Assembly (NCBI RefSeq): GCF_021462225.1 | Contig: NC_061815.1 | Coordinates: forward strand, 49,539,873-49,603,872 | Length of the DNA stretch: 64,000 nucleotides | Direction of reading: 5' to 3' | From: Girardinichthys multiradiatus | Taxonomy: Eukaryota > Chordata > Actinopteri > Cyprinodontiformes > Goodeidae | Shown: in pieces, positions 45,745 to 57,140 of the stretch | How the letters are laid out: each line of letters opens with the position of its first letter | How positions within the stretch are numbered: the stretch's first letter is position 1 | Made by a program: the position numbers and the translations under genes | The notes under the pieces: model-generated | What the model was told of the DNA's origin: nothing | What the model saw: the letters and a program-made list of their open reading frames with translations, nothing else | Databases searched by the model: none

Positions 45745-46253
45745 TGTTATGATTTGGGGTTGTTTGGTTTCAGGTTTCTTCTTATGTTTTTCACAGTTAA
45801 GGTTTTGACTCGTTCTTTTGTTATTATTCTTCTTAGATTTTGAATCATGCTTCTGTTATTTTTCTGGTCATGCTTTAGTCTTGTTCATGTTTTGTCAAGT
45901 TTGGTTTTGTTTGTATATTAGAGTCTCTGTTTTTGCCGCAGCCACGTTTTGTTCTGTCTGTCAATTAAGTTTATTCGGTTCACCTGCTTCAAGTTAATCT
46001 GTCTCCTTGCTCCACCTGGTTTTCACTCCATATATACACACCTGTTCAGTTGTTCTTGGCGGAAACATTTCTCATGTCTAGCTCTCAAACCAAGTCTTGT
46101 CTTTTTGATCATGCCATGACTGTCTTGCCTGCCCGTTTGTTTTGTTCCTGCCTCCTGTAGTGAGTGACTTTTTTGTTATTAAATCTGTTGCACCTACCGT
46201 CATGCTGCCTTCTGGTCCGCATTCTGGGGTCCTACATCTGGCAAACCCTAACA
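45745..46253 (+). repeat. LTR-like segment, TG...CA, single copy
   Basis: It starts TGTTATGATTTGGGG and ends CCCTAACA. It is T-rich, with CTCCATATATACACACCTG as a TATA region (46,027-46,045) and GTTATTAAATCTGTTG as a polyadenylation-type signal (46,176-46,191). It resembles fish Gypsy-type LTRs. No second copy or primer-binding site was found, so this is tentative. Confidence 0.5.
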
Positions 46254-46255
46254 GA

Positions 46256-47475
46256 ATGTTTCCGCCATCCATGGACCCCGCGGAGAAACAGAAGGCAGAC
46301 GCCTTGGATCGCTGGGTTGAACGGCAGAAGGAGGAGGCGATGAGGAATCTGCCGACCGACCTGGTGGTTCTACCCTCTCCACTGCTGCTGGAGCAGATGG
46401 AGCGTGAGGCGGTTCAGCGCCGTTCTCCGCCTTCTCCCCTGGCTGCGCATTCTGGTCCGGCAGTGAAGTCTTCAGCCTCCTCCCGCCGCAAGAGGCGTCG
46501 GCGGGAAGCGCCTTCCTGTGGTTCGGCTGCCGAGGAGGTGGTTTCCCTGCCAGCCGACATGAGGGCTGCGGCAAGTAAGCCCGCATCTTCGTCTGCCACA
46601 GCACTGTCTGCCAGGCTCAAGCACCTCCGCCCATGCCGTCTGCGCTTGCTCCAGCCTGGTGTTCTGAGGCAACATCTGACGAGCTGGAGCAGCGCTTGAG
46701 GTTCTATGCACACCAGATAAAGTGCTTCAGGAAGACCAGCCTCATGTATTCCTCTCCTGAGCTGATGGACAGAATCAGGCAGATGGAGAGGGATTATGAG
46801 ACTGCAGTAAGGCAGTTTTACTGCCATCCACCTCCTTCCATGCCAGCACTCCAGGGAGCTGCTGCAGAGCAGCCGGTGCCAGGACCACAGCCTGACACAC
46901 CACAGCCTGACTGCAGGCCAGACACACCACAGCCTGGGATGACGCCTGACCCTAAGTCAGCCTCAACCCCCGCCACACGGCGCAGAGGACGTCGTAAGAG
47001 GGACACCCAGGCTCAAGTCATCGGGGGCCCCGGCGATGCCTCTGCTCACGCCACTGAGGGTCCGGCTGACGCCTCAGCCTCTGCTCACGTCACTGAGGGT
47101 GTCTGCGACGCCTCAGCTCCTGTCCCTAGCCAGCAGGGGTTCAGTGAGGAACTGGTTCTTGTTCTGGCTACTAAACCCTGCGACGAGGGGTTTGAGGCGG
47201 AAGCGCCGCTGGACCCTGTTCCTGAGGGGTTTAAGGAATATTTTGTCCTCGTTCTGGCCTTTGAACCCAGAGACGAGGGTTCGCCTGGCTCTGCTTCAGC
47301 CTCTGAGGGTTCGCCTGGCTCTGCTTCAGCCTCTGAGGGATCGCCTGGCTCCACGCCTCCGGAGTTCCACAGAGTTTCTGGGGGGTCCTCTACTCTGCTT
47401 GGTCGCCCGCCGGAACTCTGTGCCTGCTGGGGACGACCCCCTGGTCTTCCGCCTGAACTCTGTTCTTGTTTCTGA
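46256..47475 (+). pseudogene. Gag-like or element-borne low-complexity ORF, frameshifted
   Basis: The first frame opens at 46,256 (MFPPSMDPAEKQKADALDRW) and runs to 46,699. The second frame takes over at about 46,670-47,475 with SDELEQRLRFYAHQIKCFRK, followed by Pro-rich, Glu-rich and RRRGRRKRD basic tracts. A repeated motif ELVLVLATKPCDEGF / YFVLVLAFEPRDEGS and a 30-bp tandem repeat (SPGSASASEG, about 47,276-47,365) lie near the end. It directly follows the LTR-like segment, so it is probably carried by a retroelement. The base composition is much more GC-rich than its surroundings. No enzyme domain. Function unknown. Confidence 0.55.
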
Positions 47476-47635
47476 CTCTCCTGCCAAGGCCCCTTCCGCC
47501 CACCCTGTGTGGGTTGTTTTTTGTAAAATAAATTTTTTTTTAAATCAAAATGTGAATTTTATTGACTTCTACCTCAAAAAATGTGTTACTGCCAACAGCC
47601 TGTCAGTGGCATAATAATGTTAAGACTAAAAATAC

Positions 47636-47822
47636 AGGAGGCCCAGGGGACGGCCCAGGACACGCTGGAGGGACTATGTCTCTCGGCTGGCCTGGGAACG
47701 CCTTGGCTCCCCCTGGAGGAACTGGAGGAGGTGTCTGGAGAGAGGGACGTCTGGGCGTCTCTGTTGAGTCTGCTGCCCCCGCGACCCGGTCCCGGATAAG
47801 CGGAAGACGACGATGACGACAA
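47636..47822 (+). repeat. LINE 3' end, GC-rich
   Basis: It contains GGCCCAGGACACGCTGGAGG, CTGGAGGAACTGGAGGAGGT and CTGCTGCCCCCGCGACCCGG, then GATAAGCGGAAGACGACGAT. This is the common 3' end of a fish non-LTR retrotransposon, finishing in a (GACGAT)-like tail. Frames on both strands over it are shadows. Confidence 0.7.
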
Positions 47823-48514
47823 CTAAAAATACATTATTTTTAAAAAAGATATTATTATTATTATAATTATTATTGATATTTAAATGGTTTGATTAACTGT
47901 GTGTTTGTAACTAGTAGCCTCTTCTGTAACTAACCAGATGACAACCTTTAGACTTGGAAATAATTATAATCTCCTATCTGAAGCTGGTTTAATGAGCACA
48001 AAGACTTGTGTTGGTAAATATTTGTCTCATTCTTTTCTCTAATTACACAGTAATGGGCCCATACTGACTTCATTCATCCCAGCACGAGCGAACAGTAAAT
48101 AATGGCTCTTTAGGGGGAGTTTGAATGAGTCTCGCCTCATGTAAGAAGGGCCTCGACGATTGATCTCACCATGAGTTATTCAGCTAGCAGTGAGAAAAAC
48201 TGCTGCATGTCAGCTTACTGTTGAACCTTCCGCTGAAGGTCTTTATTTATCAATGTCTGTAGCAATCAGGCTAATTGGAGTGCGCAGCCTCTCTTGGACT
48301 CCTACCAAGGAAGCAGGAGGAGGAACAGAAACATAACTAAACAAGGTCATGTATTTTTAAATCCAGACAACTGGTGTGCATCAGATAGAGTTTTTAATGG
48401 TTTTCAGTCTATTGGTTCAAGCATCAGGGAACATTTTACTGTTACATAAAATAAACATAAAATAAATCCTTTAATCTTTTCATAAAATCACTTCCAGACA
48501 TATACTAATTAATG
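47823..48514. other. High-complexity block, possible conserved non-coding element
   Basis: 48,050-48,330 is free of repeats and not coding. It includes GAGTTATTCAGCTAGCAG, TCAATGTCTGTAGC and AATCAGGCTAATTGG with homeobox-type TAATT cores. This style is typical of vertebrate enhancers, but it is an impression only. Confidence 0.3.
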
Positions 48515-48730
48515 GGTCTCTTTATTTTCATGACAATTTATATTGTAGATTCTCACCAGAGACAACAAACCTGTGAATGAACACACATGGAATTAAACAA
48601 AAAGTGTGAAATAACTCAAAATATTTTTACAAAATAGCCACTATTTGCTCTGATGACTGCTTTCTTGTCTTGGTGTTCTCTCGATGAGCTTCATGAGGTG
48701 GTCACCTAAAATGGGGTTCCAAAGACATGA
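48515..48730 (-). mobile_element. Tc1-like terminal relic
   Basis: TGTAGATTCTCACCAGAGAC, GAATGAACACACATGGAATT and AATAGCCACTATTTGCTCTG, ending in GAGGTGGTCACCTAAAATGG. These match the terminal region of a common fish Tc1-like family with a mid-element break after it. Confidence 0.55.
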
Positions 48731-48924
48731 AAGAACTTCTCAGACGTTCATTGAGAGAGAGCCAGAGGTTAATATTTCAGTCATTACAAGAACGGGCGGC
48801 TACTTTACATCCATCTTAACATCCACGGTTCCTGTTACCATTCAAATATATCCGTCTTCAATACCTCTGCCGATGTCCTTTTACTGCTTCAGTCTTTCAC
48901 CACCTCCCACCGTGACAGGGATAA

Positions 48925-49235
48925 CTTAATCCTGCATTTAAACGTCTCCACAACTTCCTCCTGACCTATCTGCTGTGTTCCCTGGTCTTCACGATGCTGT
49001 TTCTTTTCTAATGTTCTGTAGCAAACCTTTGACATCTATAATTCTGAAGAAAATGTGTTGCACAAGATTTTATTTAGAGATACCAAAGTAAATGGAGGTT
49101 AAATATATTTGCATGTCGCACTTTTTGTATTCACCAAAAGTTCAGATACCTGTCCCCTTTACAAATCACAGAAAAATCAAATGGAAAAACTTTGAAGACT
49201 TTGGTTGTGAAGTGAAATAAAATGTATTCAACCAT
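48925..49235 (-). mobile_element. Tc1-like relic, N-terminal coding end and terminus
   Basis: The stretch 48,935-49,045 (TTTAAACGTCTCCACAACTT, CTGGTCTTCACGATGCTGTT, CAAACCTTTGACA) parallels 21,683-21,780 of the minus-strand relic at 20.5-22.3 kb. Terminal-like sequence follows to about 49,235. No coding capacity. Confidence 0.5.
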
Positions 49236-51085
49236 TTATCAAATTACTTTTTTCTCTCTATGAGCAGCTCAGCTTTAACATTTGTCAGTAATTCAGTAAC
49301 TTTCACTTTTGCAGCCAAGACCAGATACCCACACAACTCAGGGTATTATTCTGAATTTCTGTGAAGCATAACATCACAAAAGAGAGAAGTGTGATAACTA
49401 CAGAAAAACAGAGATGAGCTAACCTCAGCAGGGTAAGACAGCAGCTTGAAGTAAAGAATCCTTCAGCAGTGATACCTACAAATCTTGGATAGCAGCAGAT
49501 CACAGAATAGGAGCGAGCAGGAACATAAGATGGAGAGCCTCAGAAGAAAGCAAAATCTTTTCAGTCTACAGTTTCGATCAGCCAGTGACAAAAAAGGCTT
49601 GGACTGAACCAACTCATATATATCCTTCAGGATAAGAGGGAACATCTTGCTGAGAATACAGGAGAGCACTTAAAACTGCAAATTAATATGTTACTATCTA
49701 TAGAGGCCGGGGGAGAGGGTAAAATATGTTTGGAAAATTGCTTCTAGAACAGAACAATGAAAATCTGACTCCATATGCAAGTTGTTGATCATCTTGTAAC
49801 CTTTAACATTTACGCAGGTATTAAACATACTTTTCATTAAGTTAAGTCAGCAGAAAATCATCATAATTAACAGAAATAAAGGCTTAAAAACATTAGTCTG
49901 TATGTAATTAATCTATAAAATGTGTTTCAATCTAAACAAAAACTTCAGAATTAATTTAACAGCTCAAGGACCGGACACAAACCTTTTATCAGCAGGTAAT
50001 TCATAAATTATACAACTTTTTTCACAAAAGAGGAGAAGATAAAAAATGAGATACTAAAAAAATATTGTAATGGAGTAGATTAAAAAATACGTTTTGATAG
50101 CCTAACATAGGCCAGCTCTGGGGCAGGTGGGTAGTTTCACTGGGACACCTCCGTCCGAAAAAGACCTCAGAGTGGACAGAAATGTCACACCGAGCAGATG
50201 GATAAAAGTTGGCTTGATCTCGATTTAATTGTATGAATCTAAAGAGGATGATCCTACAAGCTGACACCACTTATCATACCACAAAACATCTCGCTTTAAT
50301 ATACAGCATTTTGTTAATGTTTGGTTGTGTTAAAAACATGTTTGTTTTCAGGAATCATTGTGGTTCAAAACTGAAGAAGCTTTTTTTGTCAAGACTAAAA
50401 ACAGGAACACCTGGTTGGGGCTGTAAAGAGATATCAGTCATGGAAATTAATGCTTAAACAGCAGGCGAGCAGCTGAAAGAGCTGATACTATTGTTTTTCT
50501 TAGAAGGAAAATTTCCTTTCAGTCTGAATCATTTTCTGCACATGCTTCAATAAATGGTTACTTACGTCTCCCAGAACAGCTTTTGACAACTCCAGGTGAG
50601 CAGGTTTGAACTTGTCATATTCAACGCATATAGATTGATTTATGTGGGAGTTAGAAGCAGCAGAGCTGAGCAGAAAGCTTTCCCATATCTCAAAGGTATT
50701 ACTGAAATGTTCCCTGCTTATATCATTCTTATTTTGCTCATCTTTTTATTATCTTTTAATTATTTTATTTTTCTTAATAATTTATTATACTTTTATTGTT
50801 ATGGTATACTTTGTTTTTTATAAAGTGTTTTTGAAAATGGGAAGTAAAACAAACCAACTTATCAGATAAAATCTACATAAAAACACCAATAAAAACAGAA
50901 TAAAGTAAAAACAAGAAAAAAACAAGAAAATCAAAATAAACAATAATCAGAACAAAGATCAAAGTAATTTAATTCAGAACAACAAAACTATAAAAAGAGA
51001 AAAAAACAGATGGATATCTTGACAATTCAACTTCAATATACCCAAATCAAACAAATGGATCTTTAATTTTTCTAAAAATGCATCT
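49236..51085. other. No gene recognised
   Basis: Several minus-strand frames of 60-80 codons around 49.3-49.7 kb have hydrophobic composition but no domain, start context or splice support. The sequence from 50,700 on is AT-rich. Confidence 0.4.
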
Positions 51086-51265
51086 CAAGGACGCGGCGGT
51101 GGCACAGGGCTAAAGCATGTGACCCATGTTCATGGCCCTTAGTCTTTAACGCAGGCCGTCACGGGCTCAGATCCTGGCCTGTTGACCTTTGCCTGTCTTC
51201 CCCTTCCTTCCACCCCTTTCCTTTCAGCTCACTGTCAAAAAATGAGAAAATAAAGTCAATAAGTG
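51086..51265 (+). repeat. SINE-like repeat
   Basis: GGACGCGGCGGTGGCACAGG, GGCTCAGATCCTGGC, CCTTTGCCTGTCTTCCCC and a terminal AATAAAGTCAATAAG. The head-to-tail layout fits a tRNA-type fish SINE. The promoter boxes are decayed. Confidence 0.55.
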
Positions 51266-52020
51266 CCACAAAAACATAAAAGAAATGCTTACCTAGCATC
51301 TGTTGGTAGACTGTTTCATAACTTCAAAAGCAATACCTTCAAATATTGGAAGCCACTGCAGAGAGGCCAAACGAAGGACCGATATGAATATTTACTTCTA
51401 CCTGCTGCATTCTGTACCATCTGAAGACTTCACGAACCCTTCTTGGTAACATCTAATAAAACTGTGAGAGGACAGAGGGACATTTTTAAAGATTTCAGCA
51501 TCCTTAAGTGACAGGATTTTGAGGTCTTAGGTGTATGCATCTGGATGATTAATCTCCTCTAGGTGGAGCAAGTGGTCCCATGGTCACCCTCTGCTCTTAG
51601 TGCTTTCTGCTGCCCCACCTGTGGCTGATCATCTTCAAAAGTTCCTCCCACTTCTTAAGAGCACTCCAGAGATCTGCTCAGCACCAGACTCTTAAAGTCA
51701 CCTCATTGAGGCCCATTAAGTATTTGAACTTGACTGAACTTGTTCTCTGCAGATCCTGTAAATTGAAAAATAAAAATGCACCTCAATGAATTCAGTTAAC
51801 AAAGGAGATCGGTGAAAATCAATCAAAGTGGCACTTCAATTAATTCTCACAAGAATTGAGAATGGACATAGAATACAATCTTGGCCTGTCTGCTCTCCTC
51901 TAGACAGAGAGTTACTAACCTTTTATAGCTTTTACAGCTGGCAATGTAATTCACAACACACAGGAGACAAGGAGATAAAACAGTCCTTGAGCATCAGATA
52001 TCTAAAGGGGGTCAGCATGA
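51266..52020. other. No gene recognised
   Basis: No repeat family or coding segment I can support. Confidence 0.4.
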
Positions 52021-52386
52021 TGTGAAACCCTGGAGAGAAGAGAGGTATCTTCTCTTGGGCATCTTTAAGTGTGGCATGCTGACCTGGCAAGAGAAGATCT
52101 GTCTAAACAGGATATTTTATGGACACACATAGGAAAAACAGATGATATCCCGATGATATCCAGAGGTGGCCCAGTTCCTCAACATCTTCAAAGAAACAGA
52201 CCTGTAAGTCCTCCTTTTCAGTTCCCTTCAGGAGTTTTCCTGGAACCTTTGGGCCTGGAACCTTCTCTTGCTCTCGGTGGAAGACACACATGTTTTCTCT
52301 CCCTCCCTCCCTGCTGATCCCTGCTTCTGCTTTTGTCTGTATTTTTCTCAGAGCCTTGCTTTGCATATCCTCCAAACTTGTAAATT

Positions 52387-52764
52387 ATGGATTTGGACAG
52401 CTGGACTCTCAACGTAATTGATCAAATTTGTTTTCGACGGGAAGACAGGTAAAGGAGACCCTCTTGTCCAGACGGGACGTTCTTCTCTGGATACACAATG
52501 GATTCTTGGCAGCAGGGGAAGATTGTGTGCCTGACTACGATGTCGGTTGAGGACGTAGAAGATGTCTACATATTTGGACTTTTGATAATAGGATTTCTGC
52601 TTTTTGGAGTTGGTGGATACCTGGCTTATCGAGTGTTTCGCAAAACGTGGGCGGCTGTTCAAAGCATACCAAAGCTACCTGCGATGTTAGATGGAGTCTG
52701 TAGAGCGATCAACACTCAGACTGAAATGTTAAGAGAGCAGAATCCCAAGCTGAATCTTTACTGA
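52387..52764 (+). CDS. Small single-pass membrane protein ORF, unidentified
   Basis: The ATG at 52,498 opens 88 codons. The segment VYIFGLLIIGFLLFGVGGYL (about residues 23-42) is one clear transmembrane helix. It is followed by a positively charged stretch (AYRVFRKTW) that would face the cytoplasm, then a Pro-containing linker (IPKLPAM) and a polar helix (RAINTQTEMLREQNPKLN). A second ATG at 52,387 is in the same frame (MDLDSWTLNVIDQICFRRED) but is separated by one TAA at 52,450-52,452, so the ancestral protein may have been about 125 residues. No family is recognised. It sits in a LINE-tailed element. Confidence 0.6.
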
Positions 52765-53398
52765 TATGTGTGTTGTTTACCCCTGCTGAGGTTTTGTGTA
52801 CTATTTCTGACTATTCTGCTAAAAATAGTGTCTGAAATATGATTTTTTTTCCTCCTATCTTACTTTACCTAAATATGTGATTTCATTACTTTTCATAGAT
52901 TTTCAGATTTACCAGCAAAAGCCAAAAAATTATTAGTATTTGAAATTTTTACTACAGTTGTTTTCACACCAATGACCAGAGATTTTTTTATTTCTTAGAA
53001 AGATTGTATTACAACTATTTCATACCAGTGAAAGCCAAACATTATTAGTATTTAAAAAGTCTGGACGTACCAGTGACCCAGCTTCTCTACTTAGACTCCA
53101 GTGAGCGCCCATGACTGTTACTATTTGAATGATGGGACCACAGCTGCCTCATACCAGCAACCTCAAGGATTAATATGATCATTTTTATAGCACAGGATGA
53201 ATTCCTTACCACAAAGGACTTAATGAGCTAATTACCTCTATTAGAAAGAATGGATTTGAACAAGCTCTTACCAGTAAACCCCCAAGGATTATTAATGTCA
53301 TTTGATTTGTTTGTCTGTGTTTCATTTTACTGTATCATTGTAATGTTTTTCCTCGTCTACAGCACTTTGAGTGCCTTGTTGCTGAAAAGGGCTATATA

Positions 53399-54651
53399 CA
53401 GGGGTTGGGCAATGAAACTGAAATACCTGTCATTTTAGTGTGGGAGGTTTCATGGCTAAATTGGACCAGCCTGGTAGCCAGTCTTCATTGATTGCACATT
53501 GCACCAGTAAGAGCAGAGTGTGAAGGTTCAATTAGCAGGGTAAGAGCAGTTTTGCTCAAAATATTGAAATGCACACAACATTATGGGTGACATACCAGAG
53601 TTCAAAAGAGGACAAATTGTTGGTGCACGTCTTGCTGGCTCATCTGTGACCAAGACAGCAAGTCTTTGTGATGTATCAAGAGCCACGGTATCCAGGGTAA
53701 TGTCAGCATACCACCAAGAAGGACGAACCACATCCAGCAGGATTAACTGTAGACGCAAGAGGAAGCTGTCTGAAAGGGATGTTCGGGTGCTAACCCGGAT
53801 TTTATCCAAAAAACATAAAACTACGGCTGCCCAAATTACGGCAGAATTAAATGTACACCTCAACTCTCCTGTTTCCACCAGAACTGTCCGTCAGGAGCTC
53901 CACAGGGTCAATATACACGGCCGGGCTGCTATAGCCAAACCTTTGGTCACTCATGCCAATGCCAAACGTCGGTTTCAATGGAGCGCAAATCTTGGGCTGT
54001 AGACAATGTGAAACATGTAATGTTCTCTGATGAGCCCACCTTTATTGTTTTCCCCACTTCCGGGAGAGTTACGGTGTGGAGAAGCCCCAAAGAAGCGTAC
54101 CACCCAGACTGTTGCATGCCCAGAGTGAAGCATGGGGGTGGATCAGTGATGGTTTGGGCTGCCATATCATGGCATTCCCTTAGCCCAATACTTGTGCTAG
54201 ATGGGCGCATCACTGCCAAGGACTACCGAACCATTCTTGAGGACCATGTGCATCCAATGGTTGTATTCTGAAGGCGGTGCCGTGTATCAGGATGACAATG
54301 CACCAATACACACAGCAAGACTGATGAAAGATTGGTTTGATGAACATGAAAGTGAAGTTGAACATCTCCCATGGCCTGCATAGTCACCAGATCTAAATAT
54401 TATTAAGCCACTTTGGGGTGTTTTGGAGGAGCGAGTCAGGAAACGTTTTCCTCCACCAGTATCACGTAGTGACCTGGCCACTATCCTGCAAGAAGAATGG
54501 CTTAAAATCCCTCTGACCACTGTGCAGGACTTGTATATGTCATTCCCGAGACGAATTGACGCTGTATTGGACGCAAAAGGAGGCCCTACACCATACTAAT
54601 AAATTATTGTGGTCTAAAACCAGGTGTTTCAGTTTCATTGTCCAACCCCTG
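53399..54651 (+). mobile_element. Tc1-like transposon, copy 3
   Basis: It starts CAGGGGTTGGGCAATGAAAC after TA (53,397-53,398) and ends GTTTCATTGTCCAACCCCTG at 54,651. The right-hand duplication reads CA and not TA. It is inserted in the TATATA of a LINE tail, so it is younger than that tail. Length 1253 bp, same family as copies 1 and 2. Confidence 0.95.
53583..54599 (+). pseudogene. Tc1-like transposase, broken
   Basis: The start MGDIPEFKRG is at 53,583. The N-terminal DNA-binding half is open to about 53,975. A 7-bp loss relative to copy 2 at 53,980 shifts the frame just before the catalytic domain. LFSDES reads MFSDEP. A second loss of about 8 bp at 54,260 and a TAG in the WPAQSPDLN stretch near 54,382 follow. 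The end GGPTPY is still present. Three or more lesions, none shared with copy 1. Confidence 0.9.
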
Positions 54652-54680
54652 CAAATAAACTTGACTTGATTTGACTTCAC

Positions 54681-56300
54681 TCTCCTCTTCTAGCATGTCT
54701 TGGTCAGCACTTGGAGTCTGTTTTTACAATTTAATATGACAGGATGGCTCAGATTTTTGTAATATTCCTCAAATTGAAATAAAAACAGACCCGGTCTTTC
54801 TCTTTATGTGATGTTTCATCACTTTTTGATGAAACATCAGGTGTTAGATAATCAAAAATCTGAACTAAGACTATTTTCTCATGATTTTTAAAAGAAAGAC
54901 GAGATTCTGACATCCTAATGATACAGACCTGTATCATATAACAGGTCTTTATCATCATCAGAGTGTCAGAATTCAAGCTAGGCTTCTTCAGAAAGGGATC
55001 AACCACAGCAGTTTCACAACAACCTGGGAAGATGTAGTTAAATTAACCTGACAGGACGAGAGCACACAAATGTAAAAACAACAAGAAATCATAATCAGCT
55101 CAGGCCTAAGACTACCCTGGATTAATGTTCCTGTTTGTGCTTGTAATAAAATCAGCTGCAATCATCCTTGGTTGTGGATTCCTATTACTGTTCTGAACAC
55201 TTTTGGACTAATGTTCCCAATAAATCACACCTCATTTCGGTGTCAGGGTGACCCAGTTATTGGAGAAATTATGGCTCAGATGGGAGGATTGGGTTCAGGC
55301 CCTTTTTGACAGCAACCCACTCAGTAGTGTTTTTTCAAATAATGTCAGGTATTCTGCTGACATTATAGTCTGACCCCAAAATGTCAGTTACTGGCTTGAG
55401 CAACGATTAAAATATCACTGTCGCATGTCATGAATTTGCATTGTATTAATGAGGGAAATCATTCATCTTTTTTTTAGTTTGTCAACATAAACAAACTATT
55501 ATTATATGATAAATTACTTATTATTTATCATAATTATGTCATACAAACACATAGACTGCAACATACTAACACAAAGATAACAGCAATATTGAGCATTGTT
55601 CTTTTAAATGTCAGTCAACTTTGGCTGCACCTGCTGAACCCGGAAAGAAACAGGTTCAGAACTTAGTTATATGATTCTGTCTTTGTTATCATACTTAATA
55701 AATGCTAGTGGCCTGTAACCACTGGCTGTTTCAGTGTCCATGCAGTCTCATTGTGTTCACAAAGTTGCCGTGCCAACTAAGGTCTTCTTTGTTTCTCACA
55801 CTGCATCAGTCAATTAGGCCGGTCCAAATGGTCCAACGTCCTCTCTAATAGATTTATTTTTCTGCCTAAGGATGTCTTGCTTCACCTGAAGTGAGTGGTG
55901 CTTTGACTGCATCAGTCTAGTATTGCAATTCATTTAATGCAGTCATGCAGCTTCTGCAAGAAGACTGATGAAGAAAAAAATTTTAAATTTCTCACTTATT
56001 TAGAAAACAATTATAAATGCACAAATCCCTTGCAATAAAATGGCCTCTTTAATAAATATTGATTATTTATATTTTGCTTGGTTATGCTTTGGGATGTTTA
56101 TTCATTTACAAATAAAAACTATTTATGTCCAAACTTTCCCAGTATTTCAATTATCTGAGATTGATGTACAGACATGGTCTGTTTTTCCACCCTCTGTAAA
56201 AATGTGTAAACAGCCTTAAAATAATTTCAAATGGCAATAGGATATTCTCATTCTGAATATTTTCGGAAAATCCAACCTTTCATTTTAATACATTTATTCA
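54681..56300. other. No gene; small LINE fragment near 55.0 kb
   Basis: On the minus strand 54,955-55,070 reads VDPFLKKPSLN, similar to the 'PLLKKPSLD' motif upstream of L2-type reverse transcriptases. It then decays into hairpin-rich sequence. The rest of the interval shows no gene. Confidence 0.35.
54810..54838. other. 12-bp perfect inverted repeat
   Basis: GATGTTTCATCA, a 5-base loop (CTTTT), then TGATGAAACATC. A second small hairpin (ATGATACA/TGTATCAT) is at 54,918-54,937. Confidence 0.85.
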
Positions 56301-56399
56301 GTGAGGAAAACAAATCCCCCTCTAAGTAGTAATTGGTTCACTTAGATCCTGTTTTACTTCAACAACTGCTTGCTGCCAGTGGGGCAGCTCCTAGTTTTT

Positions 56400-57140
56400 T
56401 ACTGTAACACCTTACAAGGTTGCAGCATGCAGAGAGAGATCTGTGACCATCTCTCCTGATGATCTGGAGTCTTGGATCATCTCTGATATTCTTTCCTCTT
56501 CAGCTCAACCTACAGGTTTTCTACAGTATTTAAGTGTGTAGACAGGTGACCGTAAAGAAAGTCTGATTTTGTGTCAGCTGAACTGTTTCAGTGGGGTTTA
56601 CGGTCAACAGTTTATGGTCATTCATTCTGCTGACAAACCCACTGATGACCCGTTTTAGATTAACTTGCAGAGTCCACCAGACGTGTATTTCAATTGCCCT
56701 GGTTTTTCATAATGCCATACACTCCACCAAGGTTTCCAGAGCACTGAGAAGAACAGGCCCACAGCATCACAGAGTCTCCACCATGCTTAACATACGGCAG
56801 GATGTGTTCTTCCCCACATACTTATCCTTTGTTTGACACCAGTTTGACCAGTTCAGCTTGAAGTCTCTGCAGTGCTTTGTAAACTCTACATGTTTATGTT
56901 TGCGATATTAGGACAGAAAGGTTTTTTCCTGGCCTCTCAAACAACTGATTGGAAGTAGATGGCACCGAGTGGTTCTTCTGGAGACGTTGTGGAACCCAAG
57001 ATGCCACTCTTTGCAGTAGTTCAGTGAGCTTTGGAGATGTTTTTACCCTCCTGTTTGAAGCCTGGTGGCCAAAAGAAACTGGCCTCTGTGCTGCTTTTAT
57101 ATTTATACCCCAGTAAAACCAAGTTGTGGATCACTATGTA
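56400..57140 (-). mobile_element. Probable Tc1-like relic
   Basis: CAGAGTCTCCACCATGCTTAAC (56,770-56,791), GCATACACTCCACC-type text and GTTCTTCTGGAGACG fit the middle and end of a minus-strand Tc1-like transposase. Frames are all broken. The family is uncertain. Confidence 0.4.

Larger units (their letters stand above)
52021..54680 (+). mobile_element. LINE-tailed element carrying a small membrane-protein ORF
   Basis: The right end has AGCACTTTGAGTGCCTTGTT and GCTATATA (53,361-53,398), interrupted by Tc1-like copy 3, then AAATAAACTTGACTTGATTT (54,653-54,672). This is the plus-strand form of the tail found at 11.3 and 24.4 kb. Upstream lies the small ORF at 52.4-52.8 kb. No reverse transcriptase lies between, so this looks like a non-autonomous or internally deleted member. 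The left edge is not defined. Confidence 0.55.

Noticed and set aside
46248..47354. Minus-strand frames over the GC-rich ORF
   Set aside because: High GC lowers stop frequency. The plus strand has the conserved-looking repeats and basic tracts.
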